From NCBI GenBank assembly GCA_947683425.1, contig CANTUQ010000035.1, positions 5,131,001 through 5,195,000 of the forward strand: 64,000 nucleotides of DNA, written 5' to 3'. A program made the translations under genes and the position numbers. This stretch comes from Excoecaria cochinchinensis (Eukaryota > Streptophyta > Magnoliopsida > Malpighiales > Euphorbiaceae). The notes below the pieces were generated by a model. It had not been told where the DNA came from. It made no database searches and worked only from the letters and a program-made list of their open reading frames with translations. Shown piece by piece: positions 11,176 through 21,784 of this stretch (positions are counted from its first letter, which is position 1; each line of letters starts with the position of its first letter).

Positions 11176-12350
11176 TGATGCGGAACCCCAGCCTATATGC
11201 AAACTAGAACGCCAACATACCATGAATATTGATCATAAACAAGTGAATAAACCCCCAATCTAAAGAACCCCCAAACAAGATTGAATGGAAACGCTTATAA
11301 TAGATTGATTTAGAAAGTAAGAAGAATAAGAATCAAGCATACATTAACCATGCAAATTGCCTAAGTCTAATTCTTCATACAATAGCAAGAATCAATAGAA
11401 ATTAACTCTCACAAATTCAGTCAATGAAAATTCATTAATCATAAGATATGCAAAATGTAAAGTACAAATGAAGAAGTTCAGCCCTTTATATAGGCTAGGC
11501 AGCCACCCCTCCCTAGAGAAGTTATAATCAAACACTAACTCTAAGAGATAATTAATAAAATAAATAACAAAGATAATTCCTAACCTTTATCTACATGTAT
11601 TTGGCCATAATATGGACTAAGTACATGAATAAATAAAGATAAATACAATCTGAAAATAATCCTAAAAGCTAGTGATTATCCTAAGGAAAATGAATGTAGA
11701 CTCAATTTTGGCTATAAGTGGAATTTGGCTAACTCACTCAAGATAAATTCATCTTATTGTTTCTCCATCAAACTCTATTCAATAATATCCCAAAATAATA
11801 AGTATTTATCAAAGAAAAGCCATTCCTAAAATTTAGGACCCCAAGTTCACTAATGTAGGCATAAAGCTAAATTTGACTCAAACCCATCCAAATTCAGCTC
11901 TCCCCTTTAAAATCCGGCCCCCTCATGTTTTCTAAGCCTCAATTAGTTATTTAGGCCCAACTCTTTAGAAGAGATAAGCCCAACTTTAGCCTACCCACTT
12001 AAACTACCCAAAATACTCAAATAAACCCAAAAATAAAACAAACCTAATTAAATAAGCCCAAAACGTTTTCTAAGGTACTAGGCTGCCCAAATACATTTAT
12101 TTATATGTCATTACAAGAATAGAAGCTAAACAAAATAGCTTGAAGGCCCATTTGACCATTCGGCCCCAACTTGTCTTCATAGCCCAATTCAGCTTCTTTC
12201 CCCTCTTGAACTTGTATCTTCTCTACATAAGGCCTCATGAATGCTTGTAGGACTTCTTTAAGCTTCTTTGACCTTGCTCTTGTGATTGGTCCTTGAGGAA
12301 GTGCTAGTTCATCTCTCTTGTTGCCATTATGCTTGGTTGTGCTCATATCA
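11176..12350 (-). repeat. Element B 5' LTR
   Basis: 1175 bp, identical by eye to the 3' LTR. It ends CTCATATCA at 12350, followed by the TSD AACTC. As the 5' LTR it would supply the promoter; its U3 also contains the duplicate of the pol C-terminal coding sequence. Confidence 0.95.
11485..11492 (-). promoter_or_regulatory. Putative TATA box of element B 5' LTR
   Basis: TATATAAA on the minus strand, within the LTR and about 310 bp from its U5 end. It is the only strong TATA-like motif near a plausible U3/R boundary. Confidence 0.55.
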
Positions 12351-12754
12351 AACTCCACAGCTGCTATCTTCACTTTCTTCTCCTCAGAATACCTATTACA
12401 CTCAAAGATCATTTCAACCTTCCTTTCCCATTCTAGGTACTCTTCAGTACTGTTTCTACCTTTAAATGGAGGAATCTTAAGCTTAATGTTACCTAAATTC
12501 CCATCTAATCTCCCACTTGTCTCTTCTTCATCTAAGTCTTCTATGTTAGCCCTTACATTTTCATCAGTCCATCTACCTCTCCTAGCTGTCCTCCTAGAAT
12601 TGTTAGATGCACTCACTTCAAATTTCTCCTCCATCCCGTCCATCCTAGCATTTAACTTCTTGAACTCATTAATGAAGGCCTTGTACATCACTTTCATATC
12701 GGGCATGGCTTCCTCCTCCTTATACATTGTTTCCTTTTCTTCTCTTCTTGACAT
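12351..12754 (-). pseudogene. Element A gag N-terminal part (right of B insertion)
   Basis: The start is ATG 12754 (MSRREEKETMY), chosen because element F starts identically at 50820; an ATG 21 bases upstream exists only by a point change. It encodes a coiled-coil-like N terminus (MYKAFINEFKKLNARMDGMEEK), a basic Arg-rich patch and the beginning of the capsid domain (KLKIPPFKGRN, ECNRYSEEKKV). B interrupts it at AACTC; the codons running on into the B LTR are fortuitous. The rest of gag is at 3246-4595. Confidence 0.9.
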
Positions 12755-14532
12755 GATTTGAATTCTGCAAAACATATGTTAGACAATAACCTCACACACT
12801 CCCTCATGTGTTTACACTCAAAGATGCCACTCCTCTCGTGGTTCACTCAATAAGGCTTTTACCCTCTTAATGTACTCACACACTCTGCCTTTTACCACTC
12901 TAATTGCAACTCTTAAATTGCACTTCAGAATTCAATTCACAAACCAAGAATTTGAGCACGTTTTAGAAAGCAAAGAATAAGTAAGCACTAACAATAAAAA
13001 AATAGCTCAAAACTAGAAAAGAAGACACTAGACACAATGAAGGTGGTACACGGACAAGACTGTTATACCACTTGATTATATCCAAATTAGAGTATTAGAA
13101 CAAGAAAAGATACTCTAACAATGTAAATGGAACAAAAGCAAGCTCAAAACAAAGAAATAAGCAACAAGAATTAAGAAAAATGACAATTCTGGACAAAATG
13201 TATGAATTTGATTCACTACAAAGTAAACCAAATATAGAACCTAGATATTCTACCCAGCAAAGCAAGAAATCAACAAAAAAACAAAATTAAACTAAATAAG
13301 ACAGAATGCACTCAAGACAATTCAATTTAGAGCCAAAATGATGAATAGGCCAAATGGTGTACTAAGCTCTAATTAATGTGTGAAGTTGTGTGCAAAATGA
13401 TAGGAAAATGATGTCAAAATGGTGTAAAAAAAATGATGGCAAAATGGTAAGCAAATGATAGCAAAATGGTAGAAAATGATGGCAAAAATGATATCAAAAT
13501 GGTGTAAAAATGACAGCAAAATGGTACCAAAATATTTTCAAAAATGGATAGCAAAGGTTAGGAAAAAAAATGTTACCAAAAATGGTTAGCAAATGATGGG
13601 AAAATGATATCAAAAATGATAAGCAAATGGTAGCACAAATAAATCCTTATCCGAATTGGATAATAATAATAATCAAAGGGGGTTTAGGATTAAGTTTTCC
13701 TATTCCCAAAACAGATAGGATTAATTTTTTTTCTATTACTTAAAGGATTCCTATCTCTATTTAGAAAATGATTAATTACTGCCCCTAATCCTCAAGCACT
13801 TAGGATTAAGATTTCCCACCTATTAATGGATTTGGATTTTCCCTTTTGCTATAAATATACTCCCTTGGCCGAATCTACTCCCAACATTTTTCTCCACACG
13901 CAAAGTTCTTCTTTATTTCTCTTCTTTCACGTTTTTTTTTTCTTTTCTTTTTTTTCTTCTTTTTTTTTATTTTTTTTCTTTTCCTTTATATGAAATAGAG
14001 AACAACTAGACTACAACCCACCAAACTTCTCAAGCCCAAAAAGATCAGAACTCAAATTCGGTTTTCTAACCCCCTTTTTTTATTCAAAACGCAAAAACTT
14101 CAAAGTGAAGAACGGAGGCCTAAACGTCGTTTTTAAGGGCCAAAAATTTCAGTTACGTAAAACGTGGCCCACGTAACGATTGTAGAGCACAAAATTCCCT
14201 TTTCGAAAATATATTATAATAGCAATTCGGACACCCGATTCAAAAGTTATGGCTTTTCGAAAATTTCTTTTTTTTTTTCAAAACAGCAAACTAATCTCTA
14301 ATCTTCTCTACAAGGATTCGAATTCAAGCTAAGGATGTTCAAGATTTCGGTTCAAGGCTATTTCATGAATTCAAGGTAAAGGTAAGAAAAGAAAAGGCTA
14401 ATTTAAACACACAAATAAACACAATTAACTAAGAAACTTAATGCAACCTAATTTGGCATAAAAAAAAAAGAATTCAAAGAAAGTAAAACGCAAACCTAAC
14501 ACTAAGATAAATAGGAATTTACCTCATCTTTG
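12755..14532 (-). other. Element A 5' leader
   Basis: Untranslated region between PBS and gag. Near gag (about 12770-12935) is a block shared with nearly all elements here. At about 13376-13640 there is an imperfect short-period repeat of ATGGTA/ATGATGGCAAA units. At 13930-13985 and elsewhere there are long T-rich tracts, which are purine-rich on the minus strand. I see no gene. Confidence 0.8.
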
Positions 14533-14544
14533 GCTCTGATACTA
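14533..14544 (-). promoter_or_regulatory. Element A primer-binding site (mutated)
   Basis: Minus strand TAGTATCAGAGC, one base different from the canonical TGGTATCAGAGC and positioned two bases from the 5' LTR. Confidence 0.9.
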
Positions 14545-14546
14545 AA

Positions 14547-15402
14547 TGATGCGGAACCCAATAGCTAGCGACCTACAAACCCACACATACAATTCGAATA
14601 GCAAACCAAATCAGATAAACACCCTCCCTATTGAACCCCCAATCAACATGTGAATGGAAACGCAAATAATCGGGAATTAAAGAACCTGAAAAATGCCACA
14701 ATCAAACAATTGATAAGTTAATCAAATTCTTCATGCAATATAAAAGAAAGCAATTCACTCTCAATCTAAGCAAAGAAAATTCAGCTATGCCAAGAAAATG
14801 TCATTCAAATCTGAAGTTTACAACTTATGTTAGCCTATTTATATGGTGGCTAACCCTAATTACCCTTAAAACCTAAAACAAACCCTAATAAGGCCTTAAC
14901 AACACATAGGCCGAATTGTCCATGGGCTTTACAAGATAAATTAAGCCCAAACTAAAGAAAATAAACTCACTTAAAATTAAGTCTCATAGGCAGAACATGA
15001 AAGCCCAAAAGAAAGACTAATTAAACCCAAAATAACTAAATTAAACCCAATCTACAAGCCATCATGCCTAGCCCATTAAATCCCAACTTAAATGAGTCAT
15101 GTGACTTTTAAATGAAGCACATGACATGTACAATTAAAAGCCCAAAGTTGTATAAGCCCTTGATAGCTTAAATTGGCCCAATTCCTTCACTTGCTTCCAA
15201 AAGGCTAAGTACTTTAAGTTGGCCTTCAAGCCCTTGATAGCATTTCTCAATAGCCTCTTCATGAATTTCTTGAGTGACAAAATCTTGAACAAAAGATGAC
15301 ATAGCCATCTTTAGCTTCTGAGCACGTCCTCTTATTATTGGGCCACTAGGCAGCTTCAAAGGATCTTTGGTGGTTGATGGCATTATTGGTGGATCCGTAT
15401 CA
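14547..15402 (-). repeat. Element A 5' LTR
   Basis: 856 bp from TGATGCGGAACCCAATAGC to GGATCCGTATCA. It encodes a pol C-terminal tail in U3 (GPIIRGRAQKLKMAM onward, stop near 15168). The right flank is another LTR, so A inserted into it. Confidence 0.92.
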
Positions 15403-17064
15403 AAAACCCTTCCTATTGAACCCCCAATCAACATGTGAATGAAAACGCAAATAATTGGGAAATAAAGAACCTGAAAAATGCCACAATAGAAAATAAAAAG
15501 CAAGAAAATCTCACAAATCTAATCTATTAGAATTTTGGCAAAGCCAAGAAAAGAGGATAGCCTCCAATGTTTAATAATTCTAATCTCTCTACATACAAAT
15601 TCGTTTTTGAGAAGTATTTATACTCCTTTAAGCTAATAAAAACCCTAATTAATCAAATAGGCCTTTAAACATGGGCCTTACAAAAAAATAACTAAAGCCC
15701 ACCCTAATTAACTTAAAATACGGCCCTAAAAGCCTAAAAAAAACTAATTAAATGAGCCCAAGCTAATTAAAGCCCATCTCACTTAAATAAATCCAAAAAA
15801 ATAAGTTAAGGCCTAACATATTACAAATAATCAAATAAAAATAATAAATAAAAGCCTAAACTAAAAGCCCAAATAAAATAGTCCATTAAGTCCATTAATT
15901 GGCACATGTAATGTGTCACATGATGTGAACATGCATATGGCACATGTATAGCACATGACATGGCACATGTCTAGCACATGTCAAAGCACATGGATGGCAT
16001 ATGACAAGGTCACGTGACTTGCACATGTCAATCTTCAAAGTGATGCGTGCACAGGGGGGTCAACATTGCAAGATTATAAACATTACAGGTTCGAATTCGT
16101 GGAGATCAAATTTGGGGAAGTTCAACAAGGCTTGAAGGTGGTTTACTTTAGCTATGAAGAAGCCGAATAAAAAAGAGACTTTGAAGAGAGGCATGTGCAA
16201 GTCATGTGACCTTGACATGTGCCATCCATGTGCTTTGACATGTGCTAGACATGTGCCATGTCATGTACTATGCATGTGCCATATGCATGTGCACATCATG
16301 TGACACATTACATGTGCAATGCATGTGCCAATTAATGGACTTAAGGGGCTGTTTTGTTTGGGCTTTTAGTTTAGGCTTTTATTTATTATTTTTATTTGAT
16401 TATTTGTAATATGTTAGGCCTTAACTTATTCTTTTGGGCTTATTTAAGTGAGATGGGCTTTAATTAGCTTGGGCTCATTTAATTAGTTCTTTTTAGGCTT
16501 TTTGGGCTGTATTTTAAGTTAATTAGTGTGGGCTTTAGTTATCATGTTTAAAGGCCTATTTGATTAATTAGGGTTTTTATTAGCTTAAAGGAGTATAAAT
16601 ACTCCTAAAAAACGAATTTGTGTAGAGAGAGATTGGAATTATTAAACATTGGAGGCTATCCTCTTTTCTTAGCTTTGCCAAAATTCTTTAGAGAGATTAG
16701 TGAGGAATGCTTGCTTATCTTTTTTATTGCATGAAGAATTTGATTACTTATCAATTGTCTTGATTGTGGCATTTTCATCTTCTTCGATTTCCCAATTATT
16801 TGCGTTTCCATTCACATGTTGTTTGGGGGTTCAATAGGGAGGGTTTTTGTCTTCTTTGTCTTTGCAATCAAAGTGTATGTTCAAGGGGTTTCGGGTTCTT
16901 TAACCTTGGCGTTCCGCATCACAAAGTCTCTTTTTTGATTCGGCTTCTTTATAATTCAGTAAACCACCTTCAAGCCTTCTTTAACTTCCATAAATTTAAT
17001 CTCCATAAATCCGAACTTTCAAAGTTTATAATCCTGCAAGGTTGACCCCCCTGTGCACTCATCA
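15403..17064 (-). repeat. Interrupted LTR (C-type U3), target of element A and of a solo LTR
   Basis: 15403-16040 plus 16927-17064 form the U3 and part of R/U5 of a minus-strand LTR ending CCCCTGTGCACTCATCA at 17064. Its first ~90 bp lie beyond element A, outside the window. No PPT follows the right end, so it is a 5' LTR or a solo LTR. U3 carries many CACATG/CATGTG words. Confidence 0.85.
16041..16921 (+). mobile_element. Solo LTR (C-type)
   Basis: 881 bp from TGATGCGTGCACAGGGG to GTTCCGCATCA, flanked by TSD CAAAG at 16036-16040 and 16922-16926. It contains the palindromic TATA region GGAGTATAAATACTCC and many CATGTG words. No internal sequence remains, consistent with LTR-LTR recombination after insertion. 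Confidence 0.95.
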
Positions 17065-17744
17065 GGCATTGTTGGGACAACGCTGCTTCAATATGCCAAC
17101 ATGATGATGAGCAAAATTTCAAAAGCCATTATTTTGCTTCCTCGAAGTCTAGGATGCATACGATGTAACCCAATGAAGTCAAACTTCAATCATTAAAGGG
17201 CATAGACAAATAAAACTCTGGGCTTTCACATGAAATAGCTCATTAGAATTAAGCCTTAGAATTTCTTTCCCCCCAACCATTTGAGAGATTTACTATAAAG
17301 CCAATCAAGATTTACCTTTAACCATCTGGGACCAAGAAGGAGAGCTCATTGCCTTTACAAAAAAAAACCACAATTTTGTCCTAAACCATCTAAGGCTAGC
17401 GTATAAATCTATCTCAACCGCTAAAAGCTACTTCAGAAATTGAGCCATCAAAATAGACAAAAGCAAGATGCAAGATGCAAGATTTCATATTCATGTTCCA
17501 AATGGAGAGCTCACCATTTCAGCCAGTTTGCACAAGGGTCAAGATGAAGCCTTTAGAGCTAAAAAAGAGGCACTGTTAGAAGAAACAGCCTTCCCGACTA
17601 ACGAGGATGGAAGTAAGTTCAAAGAAGCCAATAGATGCTAAGGGAGGTTCCATGGCAAAGGCTGAAAAAAGAAAAGAAAAAAAAGAACAAAAATCCCGCG
17701 GGTCTAAAACCGAAAAAAAGGCGACCTTGCTAAAATTAGGCGCC
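17065..17744. other. Unclassified sequence, not recognisable as LTR-element DNA
   Basis: This ~680-bp block has no visible similarity to any other part of the window. It shows no long convincing ORF. One plus-strand frame starting at 17607 (Lys/Glu-rich, reading into the next LTR fragment) and shorter open stretches around 17330-17640 could be remnants of a coding sequence, but I cannot assign a family. It is the flank of the LTR ending at 17064. Confidence 0.6.
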
Positions 17745-18270
17745 CCATGTGCCATACATGTGACACTTGACATGTGCACATCATGTGACACAATACATGT
17801 GCAATGCATGTGTTGCTTAATGGACTTATGGGCTGATTTGTTTGGGCTCTTAGTTTAGGCTTTTATTTATTATTTTTATTTGATTATTTGTAATATGCTA
17901 GGCCTTTTGGGCTTATTTAAGTGAGATGGGCTTTAATTAGCTTGGGCTCATTTAATCAGTTATTTTTATGCCTTTTGGGCTAAATTTTAAGTTAATTAGT
18001 GTGGACTTTAGTTATCTTGATGTAAAGCCCATGTTTTAAGGCCTATTTGATTAATTAGGGTTTTTTCTAGCTTAAGGGAGTATATATACTCCACAAAAAC
18101 GAGATTGGAGGCAGATTTGACTAATTTGATAACTTTCTTTTGGCTTGGCCGAATTCATCTTTGGAGAGGATAGCTTGTCTTCTTCTTTTGCATTAAGAAC
18201 ATAAATTCTTATCAAGGTAATTACTTGTGGCAAATTATGTTCTTGTGTTTAAATCAACCTAATTATTTGC
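17745..18270 (+). repeat. LTR fragment (E-type), truncated at both ends
   Basis: It matches the middle and R region of element E's LTR, with the CATGTG cluster, TTAGTTTAGGC and the palindromic TATA region GGAGTATATATACTCC near 18078-18093. It starts abruptly after unclassified DNA and stops at 18270, where minus-strand element N0 begins. The last ~140 bp of the LTR are absent. Confidence 0.85.
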
Positions 18271-18895
18271 GTCCTCGAATCTTCGTCTTGTTCAAGTTGG
18301 GAATTGACACTTGTAGAATAAATTCATCTTCATATAAGATCTTCTGAATAGGTGGAAATAAAATGAATGCTTCTTCAGCTGAGGACTCATCATGTTCCTG
18401 CAATTTAACATGAAAACTAGGAAAAACATGGTTAGTCTTTAATATAATCTTTTCATTCTGATCATTATTATCTTCACTTTCCACGTTCAATTCAACCTCC
18501 TTAAGAACTGTAGGGTCAATTATAACATGCTGATCTTCTATCTCAATTACACAAACATCCTTCTGTTCACTCAAAGCAACATCTTCTCTTTCAATTATGT
18601 TTTCCTTTTCACTCAAAACAACATCTTCATCACATCCACTTATTTCTTCCTCATTTACAACTTCATCAGCATATAAGTCTATACCATCTCTTTCAGCTTC
18701 ACAAACAATTTCGTTGACAATAACTTCCTCTTCTTTCTTTCTTTCCTCCTGTCTTATATATGTACTTACTAGTCTAGAGAGTTGTTTAAACTGTAACTCA
18801 AAATCTTTAAGATTTTTATCCAACAACTTAGCATCCTTCTTCAACTCATTCAATGCTTCTTGATCTAAATGTCGTCTTGACTTGTAATAGTACAT
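18263..18895 (-). pseudogene. N0 acidic coiled-coil protein ORF (3'-truncated)
   Basis: The start is ATG 18895 (MYYYKSRRHLDQEAL). An upstream extension of this frame depends on a TTG codon and is homologous to untranslated leader in the gag-bearing elements, so I reject it. The ORF has about 210 codons. Residues ~8-60 are heptad-like and Lys/Glu/Leu-rich; the middle is strongly acidic; the end carries the family's conserved motif EEAFILFPPIQK...VSIPNLNKTKIRGR. The frame then runs into the foreign LTR junction and stops. Function unknown; it shares no motif with gag, protease, RT or integrase. Confidence 0.8.
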
Positions 18896-20086
18896 CCTCA
18901 CAATCACTCCCTCACGTGTTTCACTCAAAATATGACACTCCACTCGTATTTCGCTCAATTTGGCTTTTACCCTCCTTTAAGCTCACACTCTCAAGCCTTT
19001 TACCACTCAAGCTTGTTATCTTCAGTTGCACTTCAGAACTCAAACTCAAGTCAAAATAGTTCACAAGCAGCAAATTATGGTAAAAAATGCTATGAAAATA
19101 CTTAACAAAGAAGATAGGCACAAAACTAGAAGCAAAAGACCAAAGTGAAGAACGTTGAAATGAGCATACAAGGTGAAGATATGTATGCTGTCCGAATTAT
19201 GTGAATTTAACTAACAAGAATCAAATTGTTAATTATAGTGTAATCGGAAGCAAAAACACAAAGACACCAAAAATGGAAACTTAAGAATGAAAGAAATGAC
19301 AAAACTAATGCAATAATGCAGAAATTGAAATCTCCCTAATGGAAAATTCAATTTGATACAATATGGGTTATTACACTAAGACAAAATGAAAAGGAGACAC
19401 AAGATGTCCAAACTAAAACAAGATTAGGAAACCCAAATGTTTGTCCAAAATAAGACAAAGATTAATCCAATATGTCTTAATAAGATCAAATAAGGAAACC
19501 CAAATGTCTAAACTAAGACAAAATGACTTATCTACTATGTCTTAGTTAGTTCAAGATATGGAAACCCAAATGTCTAGACTTAAGACAAAATGAAACTTAT
19601 CTAATTTAATGTCCTAATTTAAATAATGTCCCAATCCTAATTTGTTTTCTTTTTTTTTTTTGAATTATCTCTAACTAATTAGATAATAACAATTCTATCC
19701 TAAAGAAATACAATCCTAATTGTTCACACCAACCAAAGTTAACCCAAATTAAAATACATTTTCTAAATTCGGATGAACAGTAAATTCCGATGAACAGTAC
19801 GTGTGAACAGTGCAATGAACAGTACGTGTGAACAGTACCAGGAACAGTACTACGAAATTCTTTTTTTATTTTTTTATTTTATTTTTAGCTAGATAACAAC
19901 TAGAACAACTAATAACCTAGAAATCAAGATCAAACAATAAGAAATAACACCTAAAACAAAGCTCCCTATAATTTAGGCCACTATGATGAACAAGGGTTCC
20001 TAAATTTTAGGAATCAAATAAATTGAAAATTAATGAATAAAAACAGCAAACAAACATGGATAAATAAGAATTTAATCCAAATCCAA
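18896..20086 (-). other. N0 5' leader
   Basis: Untranslated. Near the ORF is the conserved leader block (18896-19040). At about 19430-19620 is a repeat of AAGACAAAATG...CCCAAATGTCTA units, and at 19785-19855 repeated GAACAGTAC words, all shared with N1, N2, N3 and E leaders. Confidence 0.8.
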
Positions 20087-20098
20087 GCTCTGATACCA
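20087..20098 (-). promoter_or_regulatory. N0 primer-binding site (tRNA-iMet)
   Basis: Canonical TGGTATCAGAGC on the minus strand, two bases inside the 5' LTR. Confidence 0.95.
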
Positions 20099-20100
20099 AA

Positions 20101-20946
20101 TGATGCGGAACCCCAAGGCTAAAGAACCCGAAACCCCTTGAACATACAATATGGCATAGACATGAACAAGAATAAACCCCCAATCTAAAGAACCCCCAAA
20201 CAACTATGTGAATGGAAACGCTTATAATAGATTGATTTAAAAATACAAGAACAGAATTCGCCACAAAGTAAATACCTTGATAAGAATTAAAGTTCTTGAT
20301 GCAAAAGAAGAAGACAAACAATCCTCTCCAATGAAGAATTTGGCCAAGCCAAATAAAATTCTCAAAATATCATAATCTCCAAGTCTGAATTACAAATTCG
20401 TTTTTGAGGAGTATTTATACTCACTTAAGCTAATAAAAACCCTAATTAATCAAATAGGCCTTAAAACATGGGCCTTACACCAAGATAACTAAAGCCCACA
20501 CTAATTAACTTAAAATATAGCCCAAAAAGCCTAAAAAGAACTAATTAAATGAGCCCAAGATAATTAAAGCCCATCTCACTTAAATAAGCCCAACAGAATA
20601 AGTTAAGGCCTAACATATTACAAATAATCAAATGAAAATAATAAATAAAAGCCTAAACTAAAAGCCCAAATAAATCAGCCCCTTAATCCACCAATTAGCA
20701 CATGCTCTGGCTCACATGCATAGCACATGTCAAGGTCACATGATCGGCACATGTCAAGTGTCACATGACCTGCACATGTTAAGTCGTCACATGACTAGCA
20801 CATGTCCATCTTCAATTTGGCTTCTTCATAAATTTGGCCCACGGACTTCCTTCAAGCCTTCTTTAACTTCTCCAAATTTGATCTCCATGAATATGAACTT
20901 CCATTGTTTATAATCTTGAAATGTTGACCCCCCTGTGCACGCATCA
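20101..20946 (-). repeat. N0 5' LTR (C-type)
   Basis: 846 bp, TGATGCGGAACCCC to GTGCACGCATCA. Close to the solo LTR at 42533-43388 and to the N3 LTRs. U3 starts (minus strand) TGATGCGTGCACAGGGG and has the CATGTG cluster. Confidence 0.93.
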
Positions 20947-20969
20947 TATTGGTTGGCTGGTCCATATCA
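20947..20969 (-). repeat. Terminal 23 bp of a D-type LTR
   Basis: TTGGCTGGTCCATATCA matches the U3 end of the D/F-type LTRs (TTGGCTGATCCGTATCA). N0 appears to have inserted 23 bp from that LTR's edge; the remainder is lost with N0's deleted side. Confidence 0.7.
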
Positions 20970-21784
20970 AACACCCTCCCTATTAAACCCCCAAACAACT
21001 TGTGAATGGAAACGCAAATAATCGAGAATTAAAGAACCTGAAAAACGCCACAATCAAACAATTGATAAGTTAATCAAATTCTTCATACAATAGAAAAGAA
21101 AGAAATTCACTCTCAATCTAAGCAAAGACAATTCGGCTAAACCAAAGAATGTTATTCAAATTCTGAAATTTTCAATATAACATATTCTTTTTATAGGGTG
21201 GCTAACCCTAGCTAGCAAATAACCTAAAAAAAACCCTAATTAGGCCTTTTACTAAGGTAGGCCGAATTGTCCATGGGCTTAAGCTATCAAATAAGCCCAT
21301 TTACAAATATTAAACATAACTTAAAACAAAACCCATTAACTTTAAAAGAGTTGGCCGAATTTCTTAAGCCCAATATAAAAGACTAACTAAAATCCAAAAT
21401 AACTAAAATAAACCCAATCTAAAAAGCCCAAAACGTGTAGCCCATCTTAACAACTTAAATGAGTCAAGTGACCTTTTAAATGAAGTACATGACTTGTACA
21501 ATTAAAGCCCAAATTGTATAGAACCCAAAAATGACTTAAGTTGGCCCAATTTCATTATAAGCTTCCAAAAGGCTAAGTACTTTGTGAAAGCCTCCTTAAG
21601 TACTTTGTGAAAGCCTCCTTCAGGCTCTCTTTGATACTTTTCAAAAGCATCTTCTCATAGTTTTTGAGTAACAAAGCCTTGCACATAGGCTGTCATAGCC
21701 ATCTTCATCTTCTTAGCTCGCCCTCTTGTGATTGGATGACTTGGCATTTTCAAAGGGTCCTTAGTGGTTGGCTGATCCGTATCA
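20970..21784 (-). repeat. D-type LTR fragment lacking its U5 end
   Basis: It begins in mid-LTR at AACACCCTCCC and ends GGCTGATCCGTATCA at 21784. U3 retains a decayed pol tail related to GPITRGRAKKLKMAM. A short tandem duplication (unit about 23 bp, TAAGTACTTTGTGAAAGCC...) lies at about 21590-21640. Its right side abuts leader sequence of element K. Confidence 0.85.

Larger units (their letters stand above)
4596..12350 (-). mobile_element. Element B: young, nearly intact Ty3/gypsy (CRM-like) retrotransposon
   Basis: This 7755-bp element on the minus strand has two 1175-bp LTRs that I read as identical, flanked by TSD AACTC (4591-4595, 12351-12355). The gag-pol frame runs from 10335 to 5521 in one phase, with a single in-frame stop at 8317-8319 between protease and RT. 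PBS and PPT abut the LTRs. The LTRs also match a solo LTR at 28536-29710 and an internally deleted one at 55197-55722, so this family moved recently and repeatedly. It inserted into the capsid region of element A. Confidence 0.95.
1..15402 (-). mobile_element. Element A: decayed autonomous Ty3/gypsy (CRM-like) retrotransposon, left end outside window
   Basis: Reading on the minus strand, the order is 5' LTR (14547-15402), PBS, leader, gag, protease, RT, RNase H, integrase, PPT and a 3' LTR cut by the window edge. Element B (4596-12350) sits inside gag, flanked by the TSD AACTC at 4591-4595 and 12351-12355. Without B and with the missing LTR part, A would be about 8 kb. It is inactivated by a stop in the capsid, a frameshift after protease, a stop at the end of RNase H and a stop near the C terminus. 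The visible parts of its two LTRs differ by about six substitutions and two indels over 448 bp, so A is older than B. Clade assignment to CRM is by domain order, LTR termini and the LTR-encoded C terminus. Confidence 0.9.
18271..20946 (-). mobile_element. N0: non-autonomous LTR element with acidic ORF, 3' end deleted
   Basis: On the minus strand: 5' LTR (20101-20946), PBS, leader, acidic ORF, then an abrupt break at 18270/18271 inside the pre-PPT hairpin. PPT and 3' LTR are missing and replaced by an oppositely oriented LTR fragment sharing the bases CG at the join. No TSD can be tested. The right flank (20947-20969) is the end of another LTR. Confidence 0.9.

Noticed and set aside
12101..12350. 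Gag-to-pol-tail fusion suggested by the open frame 12775-12101
   Set aside because: It is an accident of B's LTR being inserted in frame in A's gag; the TSD shows an insertion junction.
13376..13640. CRISPR array or centromeric satellite
   Set aside because: The units are short, imperfect and without regular spacers, and lie within retrotransposon leaders.
20716..20913. MHSTCQGHMIGTCQ-type frames recurring in LTRs (also 43158, 45340, 48029, 49471)
   Set aside because: They read the CACATG cluster of C-type U3; recurrence reflects LTR copies, not genes.
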